NCBI RefSeq assembly: GCF_049673005.1
Contig: NZ_JBATXB010000017.1
Location: forward strand, 1-64,000
DNA from: Carnobacterium_A sp049673005
Lineage (GTDB): Bacteria > Bacillota > Bacilli > Lactobacillales > Carnobacteriaceae
DNA length: 64,000 nucleotides
Direction: 5' to 3'
The notes under the pieces are model-generated. The model was given only the letters and a program-made list of their open reading frames with translations, was not told where the DNA came from and searched no databases. Each line of letters opens with the position of its first letter. The first letter of the stretch is position 1. This document shows positions 43,766-53,570 of the stretch, in pieces. Both the position numbers and the translations under genes were made by a program.

Positions 43766-44887
43766 GTGGAAATTGGGGTAGTACGTTTTGATGAACCGGT
43801 TAAAGATACATCGAGAAAAATTATTCATATCGATATGGATGCTTTCTTCGCTTCGGTCGAAGAGAGAGATCATCCTGAGTTAAAAGGACAGCCTATTGTT
43901 ATTGCTAAACACCCCAATTTGACAAAAGGGAAAGGTGTTGTTGCAACAGCGAATTATGTTGCAAGAACATATGGTATACATTCTGCTATGAGTGCTCAAA
44001 AAGCCTATGAATTATGTCCTAAGGCCGTATTTATTCCTGGAAATTATGAACGTTATCGAGAAATTTCGAATAAAATTAGAGAAGTATTCTTACATTATAC
44101 AGATATTATAGAACCGTTATCACTGGATGAAGCATACTTAGATGTAACAGAAAATAAAAAAGAAATGAAAAGTGCAACACTTATTGCCCATTCTATCCAA
44201 AAAGAAGTATGGGACACCGTTCGCTTAACCTGTTCTGCAGGAGTTTCTTACAATAAGTTTATAGCGAAACTAGCTTCAGATTTTAAAAAGCCGTCTGGTG
44301 TTACTGTTATCACACCAGACGAAGCTTTAGATTTTTTAAAAAATCTTCCTATAGAAAAATTTTATGGAGTAGGAAAAAAAACGGTTGAGCGGATGCATGA
44401 GGTAGGTATTTACAATGGTGAAGATCTTTATCAAAGAAACGAGATGGATTTGATTCGTTCATTTGGTAAAATGGGGTATTCTCTTTACAGAAAGGTTAGG
44501 GGAATTGATGATTCTCCAGTCAGAATAAGTAGAGAGAGAAAATCAATAGGGAAAGAAAACACGTATAACCAAAACTTAGTTACTGAAAATGAAATTGTAG
44601 CAGAATTAAGGTTCTTATCTAATAAAGTGAATCATTCATTAATGAAAGAACAAAAGCATGGGAAAACGATTGTATTGAAGATTCGCTATTCTGATTTTGA
44701 GACTGTGACTAAAAGGCATACGTTACCTCATTACATTAAAGAGGCAGAAGAAATCTTTTTTCATGCACAAAATATATGGGATGAGATTGGAGAATTGCAA
44801 AAGGGAATAAGATTGTTGGGGATTACAATTACAACACTTGACCCATTAACATTTGAAAATATTGTTTTACCACTTTGGGAAAAATAA
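43766..44887 (+). CDS. dinB: DNA polymerase IV
   Basis: A 373-residue Y-family translesion polymerase. Palm motifs IHIDMDAFFASVEERDHPELKG and LSLDEAYLDVT carry the catalytic acids. Then come the helix-hairpin-helix VGKKTVERMHEVGI and the little-finger domain (about 245-365). Start is GTG 43766 behind AAGG at 8 nt; another GTG lies nine bases upstream. I see no LexA box before it, so SOS control is not supported by sequence. Confidence 0.94.
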   Translation: MEIGVVRFDEPVKDTSRKIIHIDMDAFFASVEERDHPELKGQPIVIAKHPNLTKGKGVVATANYVARTYGIHSAMSAQKAYELCPKAVFIPGNYERYREISNKIREVFLHYTDIIEPLSLDEAYLDVTENKKEMKSATLIAHSIQKEVWDTVRLTCSAGVSYNKFIAKLASDFKKPSGVTVITPDEALDFLKNLPIEKFYGVGKKTVERMHEVGIYNGEDLYQRNEMDLIRSFGKMGYSLYRKVRGIDDSPVRISRERKSIGKENTYNQNLVTENEIVAELRFLSNKVNHSLMKEQKHGKTIVLKIRYSDFETVTKRHTLPHYIKEAEEIFFHAQNIWDEIGELQKGIRLLGITITTLDPLTFENIVLPLWEK

Positions 44888-44945
44888 AACTATAGATAGA
44901 AGATTTTGAGGATTGGGTTAAATTAATTTTCTTTTTTTAAGATAC

Positions 44946-44971
44946 ACTGTATATACTAGTACAGTTTTTTT
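44946..44971 (+). terminator. Terminator after dinB
   Basis: ACTGTA / TACAGT stem (44946-44951 with 44960-44965) with an 8-nt loop and seven T residues. Confidence 0.75.
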
Positions 44972-45433
44972 GTTGTGTTATAATAATAGAAAATGGGACT
45001 AACGAAGATATCAGGAATTTGGTAATGAATGATACAAGTTGAGCCTAATATAGGATAAATTGTTCTAATTAATCTTTTTATTATAGAAAAGTCAAAGAAT
45101 AATCTTAATCTGAAAAGAATTTAAGCAGATGCTATTATTTTTAGTCACATTTATAAAAAATTATATTTGAGAAACACAAAAAATGAAAGTGGTAATAATT
45201 ATAGTTGGTAGTAAGATTGGATTAGTAATTTTTTAAAGAAAGCGATTGGAAATTATGTAATTCGATTGAGTTAGTTAGTTTAAAGCTAAAAAAATCTTTC
45301 CAATTTAACGCATTACCGTACTTTTCTTTTGTTTAAATGAAACTCTTTAAACTTTTGTGATAATTTGTCTTAAGAACAAGGAAATCTATTAGAAATTTAG
45401 GAATTTGATTAGAAACTATTTTGGAGGTACCTT
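44972..45433. other. Long AT-rich gap before ytoI
   Basis: About 460 bases without a credible ORF on either strand. An extended -10 TGTTATAAT stands at 44976-44984, right after the dinB terminator, and a second, TGTGATAAT, at 45356-45364, 70 bases before ytoI. ATTGGAAA (about 45246) and TTTCCAAT (about 45297) form a distant inverted repeat. It may be a long leader or a decayed region. Confidence 0.4.
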
Positions 45434-46765
45434 ATGACTACTAAACACGAACGAATATTAGCTTATATCGAAACCCTGCCTGTCGGAGAAAAAATTTCTG
45501 TACGATTAATCGCTAAGAATTTAAATGTTAGTGAAGGTACAGCTTATAGAGCTATCAAAGAAGCACAAAATAGTGGTCTAGTTTCAACTATTCAACGAGT
45601 AGGGACCATACGGATTGAACGGAAAATGAAAGAAAGTATTGAAACACTTAGTTATGGCGAAATAGTGAAAATTATTGAAGGAGATATATTTGGTGGAGAA
45701 AATGGGTTAAATAATATACTCACTAAATTTATTATTGGCGCAATGACAGAAGATGCCATTGTTCGCTATATAGCACCAGGTTCCTTAATGATTGTAGGTA
45801 ATCGAGAGAGTGTACAAAGGTTAGCATTAAAAAGCGGGTCTGCTGTATTAATTACAGGTGGTTTTGAAACGAGCAATGAAATTATTGACTTAGCTAATGA
45901 ATTAGCATTACCTTTAATGGGGACAAGTTATGATTCGTTTACTGTTGCTACGATGATAAACCGTGCGATGACAGATCAATTAATAAAAAAAGATATTATT
46001 CTTGTACGAGATATTTACACAAAAATTGAAGAAACAATGTACTTAACTGTTGATGATACTGTCTTAGATTATCGACGACTTAATGAGAAAAGTAAGCATA
46101 CAAGATTTCCTGTTGTGGGAAAGAATTTACGACTAGTTGGGATTGTTGCTGCCAAAGATATGATTGGAAAAGCTGATCAACAAAGTATTGAGCGTGTTAT
46201 GACAAAGGATCCTACCGTAGTGAAAACTCATATGAGTGTGGCTAGTGTAGGACACCTAATGATATGGGACGAACTTGAAGTTATGCCTGTAGTTGAAGAT
46301 AACTTAACTTTAATGGGTATTATTTCAAGACAAGATGTTATGAAAGCTATGCAATCTGCTCAAAGGCAACCACAAGTTGGAGATACAATTTCTGATCAAA
46401 TTCAAGAGCAGATTGAACTAGTTAGTGAAAATCATGAAAATATTGAAAATGACATTCCTTCTTATAAGTTCAATGTGACTCCACAGATGACAGATTCTGT
46501 AGGGACAATTTCATTTGGTGTGTTGAGCGAAATTATCACCAGTTGTGCAAAACGTTCATTATTGCTTTATCAAAAGAGAGATGCGTTAATTGAACAGATG
46601 GATTTACATTACTTTAAAATGATTCAATTAGAAAGTACGCTAGAAATAAAACCTAAAGTATTTGAAATTGGTAGACGCTCATCAAAGTTTGATATCGAAG
46701 TGTATGTTGAAAATGTATTAGTTGCTAAAGCTATTGTGATTTGCCAAATGATGCAAAGAAATTAA
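45434..46765 (+). CDS. ytoI: YtoI-like CBS/DRTGG domain protein
   Basis: A 443-residue cytoplasmic protein of unconfirmed function. Domains in order: N-terminal winged helix-turn-helix (about 1-65, SVRLIAKNLNVSEGTAYRAI), DRTGG domain (about 70-185), a CBS pair (about 190-310, RFPVVGKNLRLVGIVAAKDM, then LEVMPVVEDNLTLMGIISRQDV), and a C-terminal hotdog-type domain (about 340-440). CBS pairs usually bind adenosyl nucleotides, so nucleotide-sensing regulation is plausible. Start ATG follows TTTGGAGG. It precedes nrnA, as in Bacillus. Confidence 0.85.
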   Translation: MTTKHERILAYIETLPVGEKISVRLIAKNLNVSEGTAYRAIKEAQNSGLVSTIQRVGTIRIERKMKESIETLSYGEIVKIIEGDIFGGENGLNNILTKFIIGAMTEDAIVRYIAPGSLMIVGNRESVQRLALKSGSAVLITGGFETSNEIIDLANELALPLMGTSYDSFTVATMINRAMTDQLIKKDIILVRDIYTKIEETMYLTVDDTVLDYRRLNEKSKHTRFPVVGKNLRLVGIVAAKDMIGKADQQSIERVMTKDPTVVKTHMSVASVGHLMIWDELEVMPVVEDNLTLMGIISRQDVMKAMQSAQRQPQVGDTISDQIQEQIELVSENHENIENDIPSYKFNVTPQMTDSVGTISFGVLSEIITSCAKRSLLLYQKRDALIEQMDLHYFKMIQLESTLEIKPKVFEIGRRSSKFDIEVYVENVLVAKAIVICQMMQRN

Positions 46766-46781
46766 AAAGGAGTCGAACGTA

Positions 46782-47741
46782 ATGTCATTATTACCATATA
46801 AAGAAGTACTAGAAATGATAAAAGAATACAACACGGTTATTGTACATCGTCATATGCGACCGGATCCTGATGCTTTAGGATCTCAAGGTGGACTAGTTGA
46901 ACTGTTGAAGGAAAGTTTTCCGAAAAAAAGAATTTTCAAAACTGGAGGTCCTGTAGGAGATCTAGATTTTTTAACAACGATGGATGAAGTCAGTGATAAT
47001 GATTACAAAGAAGCTTTAGTTATAGTAACAGATACCGCTAATACACCAAGAATTAGCGACGAACGCTATAGCAATGGATCGAAGCTGATTAAAATAGACC
47101 ACCATCCTAACGATGATGTTTATGGTGATATACAGCTAGTGAATAGTGATGCGAGTAGTTGCAGCGAAATAATAGTAGATTTTTATATAGCAAATCAAGA
47201 GGAATTAGTTTTGACTAAAGAAGCTGCTCGCTTATTATATGCAGGTATTGTCGGCGATACAGGTCGCTTTTTATATCCCTCAACTACTTCTCACACAATG
47301 AGAATAGCAGCTAAATTGATGGAATATGATTTTATTCCTAATGAAGTAAATAACCAAATGAATGTTATTTCTCAAAAGGTTGCGAAATTAACTGGATATA
47401 TTTTGCAAAATCTTATTGTTTCTGAGAATGGAGTAGCAAAAGTATTAATAGCTAAAGATTTATTGAAGAAATTTGATTTAACCGACACTGAAACATCTTC
47501 AATTGTGTCTATTCCAGGAACAGTCGAAGGAGTATTAACTTGGGGTATTTTTGTTGAGCAGCCTGAAGGACATTTCCGGTGTCGCTTAAGATCAAAAGGT
47601 CCAATCATTAATGAGGTTGCTAAACGTCACCATGGTGGTGGTCATCCTATGGCAAGTGGAGCTAATGCAAAAAACGAAGAAGAAATTAATGTGATTATAG
47701 ATGAACTATCAGCGCTTGCTGATGAATGGTTAGACAAATAA
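46782..47741 (+). CDS. nrnA: Bifunctional oligoribonuclease/PAP phosphatase NrnA
   Basis: A 319-residue DHH/DHHA1 phosphoesterase degrading 2-5-mer RNAs and 3'-phosphoadenosine 5'-phosphate, and in many Firmicutes pGpG/pApA. N-terminal metal motifs are RHMRPDPDALGS, TDTAN and KIDHHPND; the C-terminal DHHA1 substrate motif is HHGGGHPMASGA. Shine-Dalgarno AAAAGGAG. It starts 16 bases after ytoI, so the two are probably one operon. The terminator after it faces the convergent membrane-protein gene. Confidence 0.94.
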   Translation: MSLLPYKEVLEMIKEYNTVIVHRHMRPDPDALGSQGGLVELLKESFPKKRIFKTGGPVGDLDFLTTMDEVSDNDYKEALVIVTDTANTPRISDERYSNGSKLIKIDHHPNDDVYGDIQLVNSDASSCSEIIVDFYIANQEELVLTKEAARLLYAGIVGDTGRFLYPSTTSHTMRIAAKLMEYDFIPNEVNNQMNVISQKVAKLTGYILQNLIVSENGVAKVLIAKDLLKKFDLTDTETSSIVSIPGTVEGVLTWGIFVEQPEGHFRCRLRSKGPIINEVAKRHHGGGHPMASGANAKNEEEINVIIDELSALADEWLDK

Positions 47742-47775
47742 GAGGAATTCTATTGGAAAAGCCAAACTTTAGAAT

Positions 47776-47816
47776 AGAAAAATCCGTAGGACCCAAAGAG
47801 TTCTACGGATTTTTCT
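47776..47816. terminator. Bidirectional terminator nrnA / HlyC-like gene
   Basis: AGAAAAATCCGTAG / CTACGGATTTTTCT 14-bp stem extended by GAC/GTT, with A- and T-tracts on both sides. Serves the convergent genes. Confidence 0.9.
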
Positions 47817-47824
47817 ATTTATAT

Positions 47825-49198
47825 CTATCGAGCATTTGAATTGGATTGAATATTAGTAGAAGGGCTGTTCTTTATAATGTCTATTAATTCAATAGTGCTA
47901 TTACCTGATTTAATGACAGTAAAGGTATATCCGCCTTCGACAAGAGCTTCTCCTTCAGAAATATCGTATTTTTGATTTAGCATCCACCCACCTAAAGTGT
48001 CGACATTTTCTTCTTCAATAGATAGACCAAAAAGTTCATTAATTTCATCAACAAGCATTCTTGCGCTGACACGATAGTGGTTATCGCCAACTTTTTTTAC
48101 TTCAGGCTCTTCAATGCTTTCATAATCGTCGCTGATATCGCCCACTATTTCTTCAACAATATCTTCCATTGACAGCATACCACTAGTACCACCATATTCA
48201 TCAACTAAAATTGCAAGTTGGTTTCTTTCTTTTTGCATTTTGACCAACAATTCTTTAATAGGTATTGTTTCAATTACGCGAATAACTGGTCTAATGTAGT
48301 GAGAGAAATCAAAAGTATCAGATATGTTGTCTTCAACAGCGTTAACATAAGCTGCAAATATCTCTTTTGTGTTTAATATCCCAATGACAATATCTTTATC
48401 ACCATCTTGAATTACAGGATAGCGTGTATAGCGTTTTACGCTTACTAATTGGCTAATTTCTTTTAAAGACATGTCTGTTGAGACAGTAATCATTTCAGTT
48501 CTAGGCACCATAATTTCACGACTCATGCGATCATCAAAAGCAAAGACGTTTTCAACAAATTGATATTCGTCTCTATTTATCTCGCCACTCTTCAAACTTT
48601 CACCCATAATAATTCTGAGTTCTTCTTCAGAAACACCTTCACCAAATTCACTTTTACTAGGAACACCAACAGCTTGAGAAATTTTATTCGCTAAAATATT
48701 TAGAATAAAAACAATAGGATACATTAGCCGAAACCAGAATTGTAAGGGTTTGGCTATAATTAAACCGATTTTTTCAGTGTTATTAATGGCAATGTTTTTT
48801 GGTACAAGTTCTCCAATAATAACCTGAAGAAACGTTAATACAATAAAAGAAAGAAGGATAGAAGCTATTTTTGAAATAGATTCTGGCAATTGAAAATTTG
48901 CAAACAATATATCAAATAGACGGCCAAATGTAGGGCTACCTAACCAACCTATAGCTAGTGAGGTTACTGTGACACCTAATTGAGTAGCGGACAGATAAGT
49001 GTCTAATTTTTGAGTCATATTTTTTAGCAATTCTGCCTTTTTATTTCCATCTTCTATAAGAAAATCTAACCTTGATGGTCGTATACGAACCAGTATGAAC
49101 TCTGACATAACAAATAAAGCTGCGATAAATAAGATGATAAAAAACACTATCATACCAGTGGTTAGTGACAAATGGATGCTTACGCCAAGATGACGCAA
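47825..49198 (-). CDS. CNNM/CBS-domain membrane protein (HlyC/CorC family)
   Basis: A 457-residue protein of the CNNM/CorC group, called hemolysin homologues in older annotation, but more likely involved in Mg2+ or other cation export. It has an N-terminal DUF21 membrane domain (about 15-190, with hydrophobic segments near 16-37, 95-118 and 145-165), a tandem CBS domain (about 215-340, MVPRTEMITVSTDMSLKEI and QLAILVDEYGGTSGMLSMEDI), and a C-terminal CorC_HlyC domain (about 360-440). The TTG start at 49198 has AGGAGG at 6 nt; no other start in range has one. No physical link to corA, which is 45 kb away. Confidence 0.88.
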   Translation of the reverse strand: MRHLGVSIHLSLTTGMIVFFIILFIAALFVMSEFILVRIRPSRLDFLIEDGNKKAELLKNMTQKLDTYLSATQLGVTVTSLAIGWLGSPTFGRLFDILFANFQLPESISKIASILLSFIVLTFLQVIIGELVPKNIAINNTEKIGLIIAKPLQFWFRLMYPIVFILNILANKISQAVGVPSKSEFGEGVSEEELRIIMGESLKSGEINRDEYQFVENVFAFDDRMSREIMVPRTEMITVSTDMSLKEISQLVSVKRYTRYPVIQDGDKDIVIGILNTKEIFAAYVNAVEDNISDTFDFSHYIRPVIRVIETIPIKELLVKMQKERNQLAILVDEYGGTSGMLSMEDIVEEIVGDISDDYESIEEPEVKKVGDNHYRVSARMLVDEINELFGLSIEEENVDTLGGWMLNQKYDISEGEALVEGGYTFTVIKSGNSTIELIDIIKNSPSTNIQSNSNAR

Positions 49199-49660
49199 GC
49201 TTCACCTCCTTGTTAATTTATAACTCTAAATTTAATTTTTATTCAATAGATAATTCTGATTGAAACAAGTTTTTTAAGAAAAAATAGTAAAATAAATAAA
49301 AATCAATAGTAATGCGCCCTCTAAACATTTAATTTAGATTTGTTAATTATTATTTTTATTTTTTTCTATCAAATTTCTCGCCTCACTTTAACTTAATAAG
49401 TTCTTTTTATAACGAATTAACTATAAAAAAATAGATAGCCTCTATTTTATAAAAGTCTTATAAGTTTACTGTACCTTAATATGGTAAAATGTTAAAGTAA
49501 AAAACAAGTTTATCATCTTTTTTTTAAAAAAAAACGTAAGATTGGGTTTAGAACTAGAATATCTCCTACTTAAGAACGATTCAAATTATAAAAACGTTTG
49601 ATATACTCCAACTATAAAAAGAAAGAACATCAAATAGTAAAAACGAAGGATGTTTAAAAA
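49199..49660. other. AT-rich divergent region before the PBP gene
   Basis: About 460 bases, strongly AT-rich, without ORFs. Contains an 8-bp hairpin AAAATAGA / TCTATTTT (49428-49435 with 49441-49448) and an extended -10 TGGTAAAAT (49482-49490) besides the PBP-proximal promoter. Confidence 0.4.
49580..49607 (+). promoter_or_regulatory. Promoter of the class A PBP gene
   Basis: TTCAAA (49580-49585), 16-bp spacer ending TGA, then TATACT (49602-49607): extended -10 type. Confidence 0.6.
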
Positions 49661-51769
49661 ATGAATGTAAAAGATCTAGTTAAAAAAATAAATTATTATT
49701 TTAAAAAAATATGGATAAAGTCAAAACCGTACGTTATAGCATTTCACATTAAATTTAAACGAATTTGGAAGAAATTACATGCAACGAAAATAGTTATTCT
49801 TATGCTCTTGTTGATTTCATTATTTAGTAGTGGTTATCTACTGTATCTAGCTAAAACGTCTAATGTTTCAACACTAAAAGCCGGACTCGAACAAACAACG
49901 ACCGTTTATGATATCGATGGAGATGAAGCAGGCACACTCTATTCTCAAAAAGGCTCATTCATCTCACTCGACGAGATTTCACCTTCTATTCAAGCAACAG
50001 TAATTTCAACCGAGGATAAACGATTTTATGATCATAATGGATTTGATATTATCGGTATTGCTCGTTCAGCAGTAGGTTTTGTTGCTAATGGTGGAGAGAT
50101 AAGTGGTGGTGGGAGTACAATTAGCCAGCAGTTAGCGAAAAATGCTTATTTAACATTAGATCAAACCCTAATAAGGAAATTAAAAGAGCTATTTCTAGCG
50201 ATTGAAATTGAAAAGCAGTATACAAAAAATGAAATATTAGAAATGTATCTAAATAAGGCTTATTTTGGGAATGGAGTTTGGGGAGTAGAAGATGCTTCTC
50301 ATAAATACTTTGGGAAAAATGCTAGTGATGTTTCTCTAACGGAAGCAGCTACAATTGCAGGAATGTTAAAGGCACCGACTACGTATAATCCTTTGGACAA
50401 TCTAGAAAATTCACTCTCAAGAAGAAATGTTGTTTTAGATTTATTAATCAAAAATAATGGTATATCAAAGGAAATAGGCGAAGCAGCAAAGAGTGAATCT
50501 CTTCAGTTAAGAGATGATTATCAGCAAACTAATGGGTATCAGTATCCGTATTATTTTGATGCAGTTATTGAAGAAGCAATAAATAAATATGGTTTAGATG
50601 AAGAAGAATTACTAAATAAAGGGTATAAAATATATACTTCATTGGATCAAAACTACCAATCAAGAATGGATCGAACGTATGAGAATGATTGGCTCTTTTC
50701 TGACGCTTCAGACGGGACATTGCTACAAAGTGGATCTGTTGCAATGAATCCTAAAACAGGAGGCGTATACGCAGTTGTAGGTGGAAGAGGTGAGCATACG
50801 TTTAGAGGCTTTAACCGTGCAACACAGATTAAGCGTCAACCCGGTTCCATTATGAAACCACTAGCAGTTTATACTCCAGCTTTGGAGTCAGGCTATGATA
50901 TTGATTCAACATTAAAAGATGAGAAAAAATCTTATGGATCAGATGACTATACACCGGAAAATTATGATTTCAACTATTTAGGAGAAGTTCCGATGTATCA
51001 AGCTTTGGCCCAAAGTTTAAATGCTCCTGCAGTTTGGCTTTTAGATCAAATAGGTCTAGAAAAAGGAATAAAAAAAGTAGAAAAATTTGGTATCCCAGTT
51101 CAAGAGGAAGATAAATATCTTGGATTAGCTCTTGGAGGTACTACAGGTGGAGTGTCGCCACTCCAAATGGCAAGTGCATATACGGTGTTTTCGAATGCAG
51201 GATTACGAAGTGAAGGGTTCTTTATTACTAAAATTGTTGACGCTACTGGCGCAGTAATTGTCGATAATACTGAACAAAAAACTAAAAAAGTTACTTCACC
51301 AGAAATAGCAGATAAAATGACAAGTATGCTCATGGGTGTATTTACTAACGGTACAGCTAGTAATAATGCTCCTGATGGGTATGAAATTGCTGGGAAAACT
51401 GGTAGTACGGAGGTATCCTTCAACGATTCAGGAGGAACAACAGACCAGTGGACAGTTGGTTATACTCCAGATATAGTTGTTGCTACTTGGATTGGTTTTG
51501 ATGAGACAGATGGAAACCACTATATGGAAACAGGTAGTTCGACGGGTGTAGGTCCGTTATTTAAACTTCAAATGCAAAACATACTACCTAAAACACCTCA
51601 AACGGCTTTTGGTACGACAAGTGCAGAAACGATTGTAGGTTCAAAAGAAGAGAATAGTTCTTCTCAATGGAAAGAAACTATTTATCAAATGGGCGAACAA
51701 TTCAAAGAAGGTATCGACCAATTGAAAGATAGAACAGGATCTCTAATTGAGCGATTTAAAAATCGATAG
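49661..51769 (+). CDS. Class A penicillin-binding protein (PBP2a/1b-like)
   Basis: A 702-residue bifunctional peptidoglycan synthase. A basic cytoplasmic tail and one membrane helix (about 43-65) precede the glycosyltransferase domain (about 85-265; catalytic Glu in STEDKRFYDHNGFD near 116, then GGSTISQQLAKN). The transpeptidase domain has nucleophile S396 in PGSIMKP, an SLN motif, and K579-TGS. The C-terminal tail is hydrophilic, without PASTA repeats. Related to streptococcal PBP2a and to B. subtilis class A enzymes; the exact orthologue cannot be fixed by eye. Confidence 0.92.
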   Translation: MNVKDLVKKINYYFKKIWIKSKPYVIAFHIKFKRIWKKLHATKIVILMLLLISLFSSGYLLYLAKTSNVSTLKAGLEQTTTVYDIDGDEAGTLYSQKGSFISLDEISPSIQATVISTEDKRFYDHNGFDIIGIARSAVGFVANGGEISGGGSTISQQLAKNAYLTLDQTLIRKLKELFLAIEIEKQYTKNEILEMYLNKAYFGNGVWGVEDASHKYFGKNASDVSLTEAATIAGMLKAPTTYNPLDNLENSLSRRNVVLDLLIKNNGISKEIGEAAKSESLQLRDDYQQTNGYQYPYYFDAVIEEAINKYGLDEEELLNKGYKIYTSLDQNYQSRMDRTYENDWLFSDASDGTLLQSGSVAMNPKTGGVYAVVGGRGEHTFRGFNRATQIKRQPGSIMKPLAVYTPALESGYDIDSTLKDEKKSYGSDDYTPENYDFNYLGEVPMYQALAQSLNAPAVWLLDQIGLEKGIKKVEKFGIPVQEEDKYLGLALGGTTGGVSPLQMASAYTVFSNAGLRSEGFFITKIVDATGAVIVDNTEQKTKKVTSPEIADKMTSMLMGVFTNGTASNNAPDGYEIAGKTGSTEVSFNDSGGTTDQWTVGYTPDIVVATWIGFDETDGNHYMETGSSTGVGPLFKLQMQNILPKTPQTAFGTTSAETIVGSKEENSSSQWKETIYQMGEQFKEGIDQLKDRTGSLIERFKNR

Positions 51770-51867
51770 CAAAAATACTAGTACTGAATGAGAATGTTGG
51801 AAAAAGAAACTGAGTAATGGTATAGTATAACGGTCAAGAAAAAAACATCAGGAGAGTGATTTGGATT

Positions 51868-52209
51868 ATGAACAACATTTATGATACAGCAAACAAACTT
51901 GAACAAGAATTAAGAGAAACAGAAGTCTATTTAGATTTGAAATCTGCTTTTTCAAATGTAAAAGAAGACTCTGAAGCAAATGAAGTTTTTCAAAAATTTC
52001 AAGAAATACAAATGAAATTACAACAAAAACAAATGTCCGGTGAAGAAATTGCAGAAGAAGAAATTCAAGAAGCTCAAGAAATGGCTTTAAAATCGGGCGA
52101 GAATAACTTGATTAAGGAATTAATGGAAGCTGAACAAAAACTAAGTACATTAATTGATGATTTAAATCGTATTATTATGAAACCTGTACAAGATATTTAT
52201 CAGGGTTAA
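51868..52209 (+). CDS. yheA: YheA-like YlbF/YmcA family protein
   Basis: A 113-residue, highly charged helical protein of the YlbF/YmcA fold (UPF0342), for example MNNIYDTANKLEQELRETEVY and DLNRIIMKPVQDIYQG. YlbF and YmcA are RNase Y partners in B. subtilis; a role for YheA is not proven. Start ATG 51868 matches the family N-terminus, although the AGGAG is about 12 nt away; a GTG at 51856 is the alternative. Followed by a strong terminator, so it is separate from yhaO. Confidence 0.82.
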   Translation: MNNIYDTANKLEQELRETEVYLDLKSAFSNVKEDSEANEVFQKFQEIQMKLQQKQMSGEEIAEEEIQEAQEMALKSGENNLIKELMEAEQKLSTLIDDLNRIIMKPVQDIYQG

Positions 52210-52215
52210 TGGTAT

Positions 52216-52261
52216 AAAAAAGAGTTCACTAAGTTAGTTAAGAGTGGTGAACTCTTTTTTT
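52216..52261 (+). terminator. Terminator after yheA
   Basis: AAAAAAGAGTTCAC / GTGAACTCTTTTTT 14-bp stem with a 17-nt loop and T-run. Confidence 0.9.
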
Positions 52262-52273
52262 GTTCAACAATCG

Positions 52274-52285
52274 GAACATACGTGC
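52274..52285. promoter_or_regulatory. LexA-like sequence before yhaO
   Basis: GAACATACGTGC matches the GAACNNNNGTTC core at 7 of 8 fixed bases. As I recall, the B. subtilis yhaONM genes are in the LexA regulon, which makes it worth noting. Outer C/G positions do not match. Confidence 0.35.
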
Positions 52286-52328
52286 CCGTTTCGAGTTTTT
52301 ATTTTACCCAAAGGAAGGATGACTAGTG

Positions 52329-53570
52329 ATGGTTCAATTTATTCATAGTGCTGACTTACATTTAGATAGTCCATTTATTGGATTAAAGTCAATGCCAGAG
52401 TTTATTTGGCAAGCAATTTACCGTTCTACATTTGATGCACTATCAAAATTAGTAGATATAGCAATTGAAAAAGAAGTTGATTTTGTGTGCTTAGTCGGGG
52501 ACATCTATGATAGTGATGACCGTAGTGTGAAGGCACAAGCATTTTTTAGAAATGAAATGGAAAGATTAAAGAATAAAAATATACCAGTTTACTTAACTCA
52601 TGGTAACCATGATTACATAGGAAACCAAGGACTACATCTAGATATGCCAGAAAATGTTATTATTTTTGGGGAAAACCCAGAAACATATTGGTTAACCACA
52701 AAACAAGATGAAAAAATTGCGTTAACGGGATTTAGTTATACGAAACGTTGGATAACAGAAAGAAAAATTAGTGATTTTCCAAAAAAATTAAGACAAGCTG
52801 ATTACCATATAGGGTTGCTACACGGTTTTTCAGAGGGTTTAGAATCTGAGCACGGAAAGTATGCACCATTTACCTTAATGGAATTGAAAAGCAAACAATA
52901 CAATTACTGGGCCTTAGGCCATATCCATAAGCGACAACATCTAAATATGCATCCACCGATTGTCTATCCAGGTAATACTCAAGGGAGAAATAGTAAAGAA
53001 ACAGGTCCAAAAGGATGCGAGCTTGTAACAATTACAGATACAAAAGAGCAAATTGACTTTCACTCGACTGCAGCTATTCGGTGGGAAAAAATTAATTTAT
53101 CTATTAAAGGAGTAGTGAACCTTGATACAATCTATACAACTATCCAGGAACAAATTCTAAGTAAAAAAAACACAGAATATAGTCTATTTATTTCAGTTAC
53201 TTTAAAAGACACTGAGATGTTATTGGAAGGTGTTAGGAAAAAAATTATCCAAGGTGAGTTGTTAGAAGCATTGCAACAAGTTGCAAAAGAAGATTATTTT
53301 GTATGGGTTTATCAAATTGAGTTTGCAACTGTGAATATAGAAAATGAACAATACTTGCAGCTATTTCCTGAAGAATGGCAAAAAGCACTTGTAGAAGTAG
53401 AGGAAGAGATTAACTTTAATGAACTTACAAATTCTTTTTTTGACTATACAGAAATATCCTATCTTCTTAGCTCAAGAGATTCATCTTATAGACAGAAGAT
53501 AATAGAACGCGCAAAAAACCAAGTTAAATCTTTGTTGACGATTGAAGGAAGTGATGAAATTGAAAATTAA
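52329..53570 (+). CDS. yhaO: YhaO-like DNA repair exonuclease (SbcD/Mre11 type)
   Basis: A 413-residue calcineurin-like nuclease subunit. Metal motifs: SADLHLDSPF (DXH), VGDIYDSDDRS (GD), THGNHD (GNHD), LLHGF and ALGHIHKRQ (GXXH). It partners with the SMC-like ATPase encoded next, as SbcD does with SbcC. Start is ATG 52329 with AAGGA upstream; a GTG three bases earlier is possible. It overlaps yhaN, so the two are coupled. Confidence 0.9.
   Translation: MVQFIHSADLHLDSPFIGLKSMPEFIWQAIYRSTFDALSKLVDIAIEKEVDFVCLVGDIYDSDDRSVKAQAFFRNEMERLKNKNIPVYLTHGNHDYIGNQGLHLDMPENVIIFGENPETYWLTTKQDEKIALTGFSYTKRWITERKISDFPKKLRQADYHIGLLHGFSEGLESEHGKYAPFTLMELKSKQYNYWALGHIHKRQHLNMHPPIVYPGNTQGRNSKETGPKGCELVTITDTKEQIDFHSTAAIRWEKINLSIKGVVNLDTIYTTIQEQILSKKNTEYSLFISVTLKDTEMLLEGVRKKIIQGELLEALQQVAKEDYFVWVYQIEFATVNIENEQYLQLFPEEWQKALVEVEEEINFNELTNSFFDYTEISYLLSSRDSSYRQKIIERAKNQVKSLLTIEGSDEIEN

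Noticed and set aside
43700..43766. LexA box at dinB
   Set aside because: Only a GTTC half-site is present (CACGTTCCC); there is no partner GAAC at 4-base spacing.
47825..49198. Haemolysin (TlyC/HlyC) toxin
   Set aside because: The DUF21-CBS-CorC_HlyC architecture is that of CNNM-type membrane transport proteins; the haemolysin label is historical.
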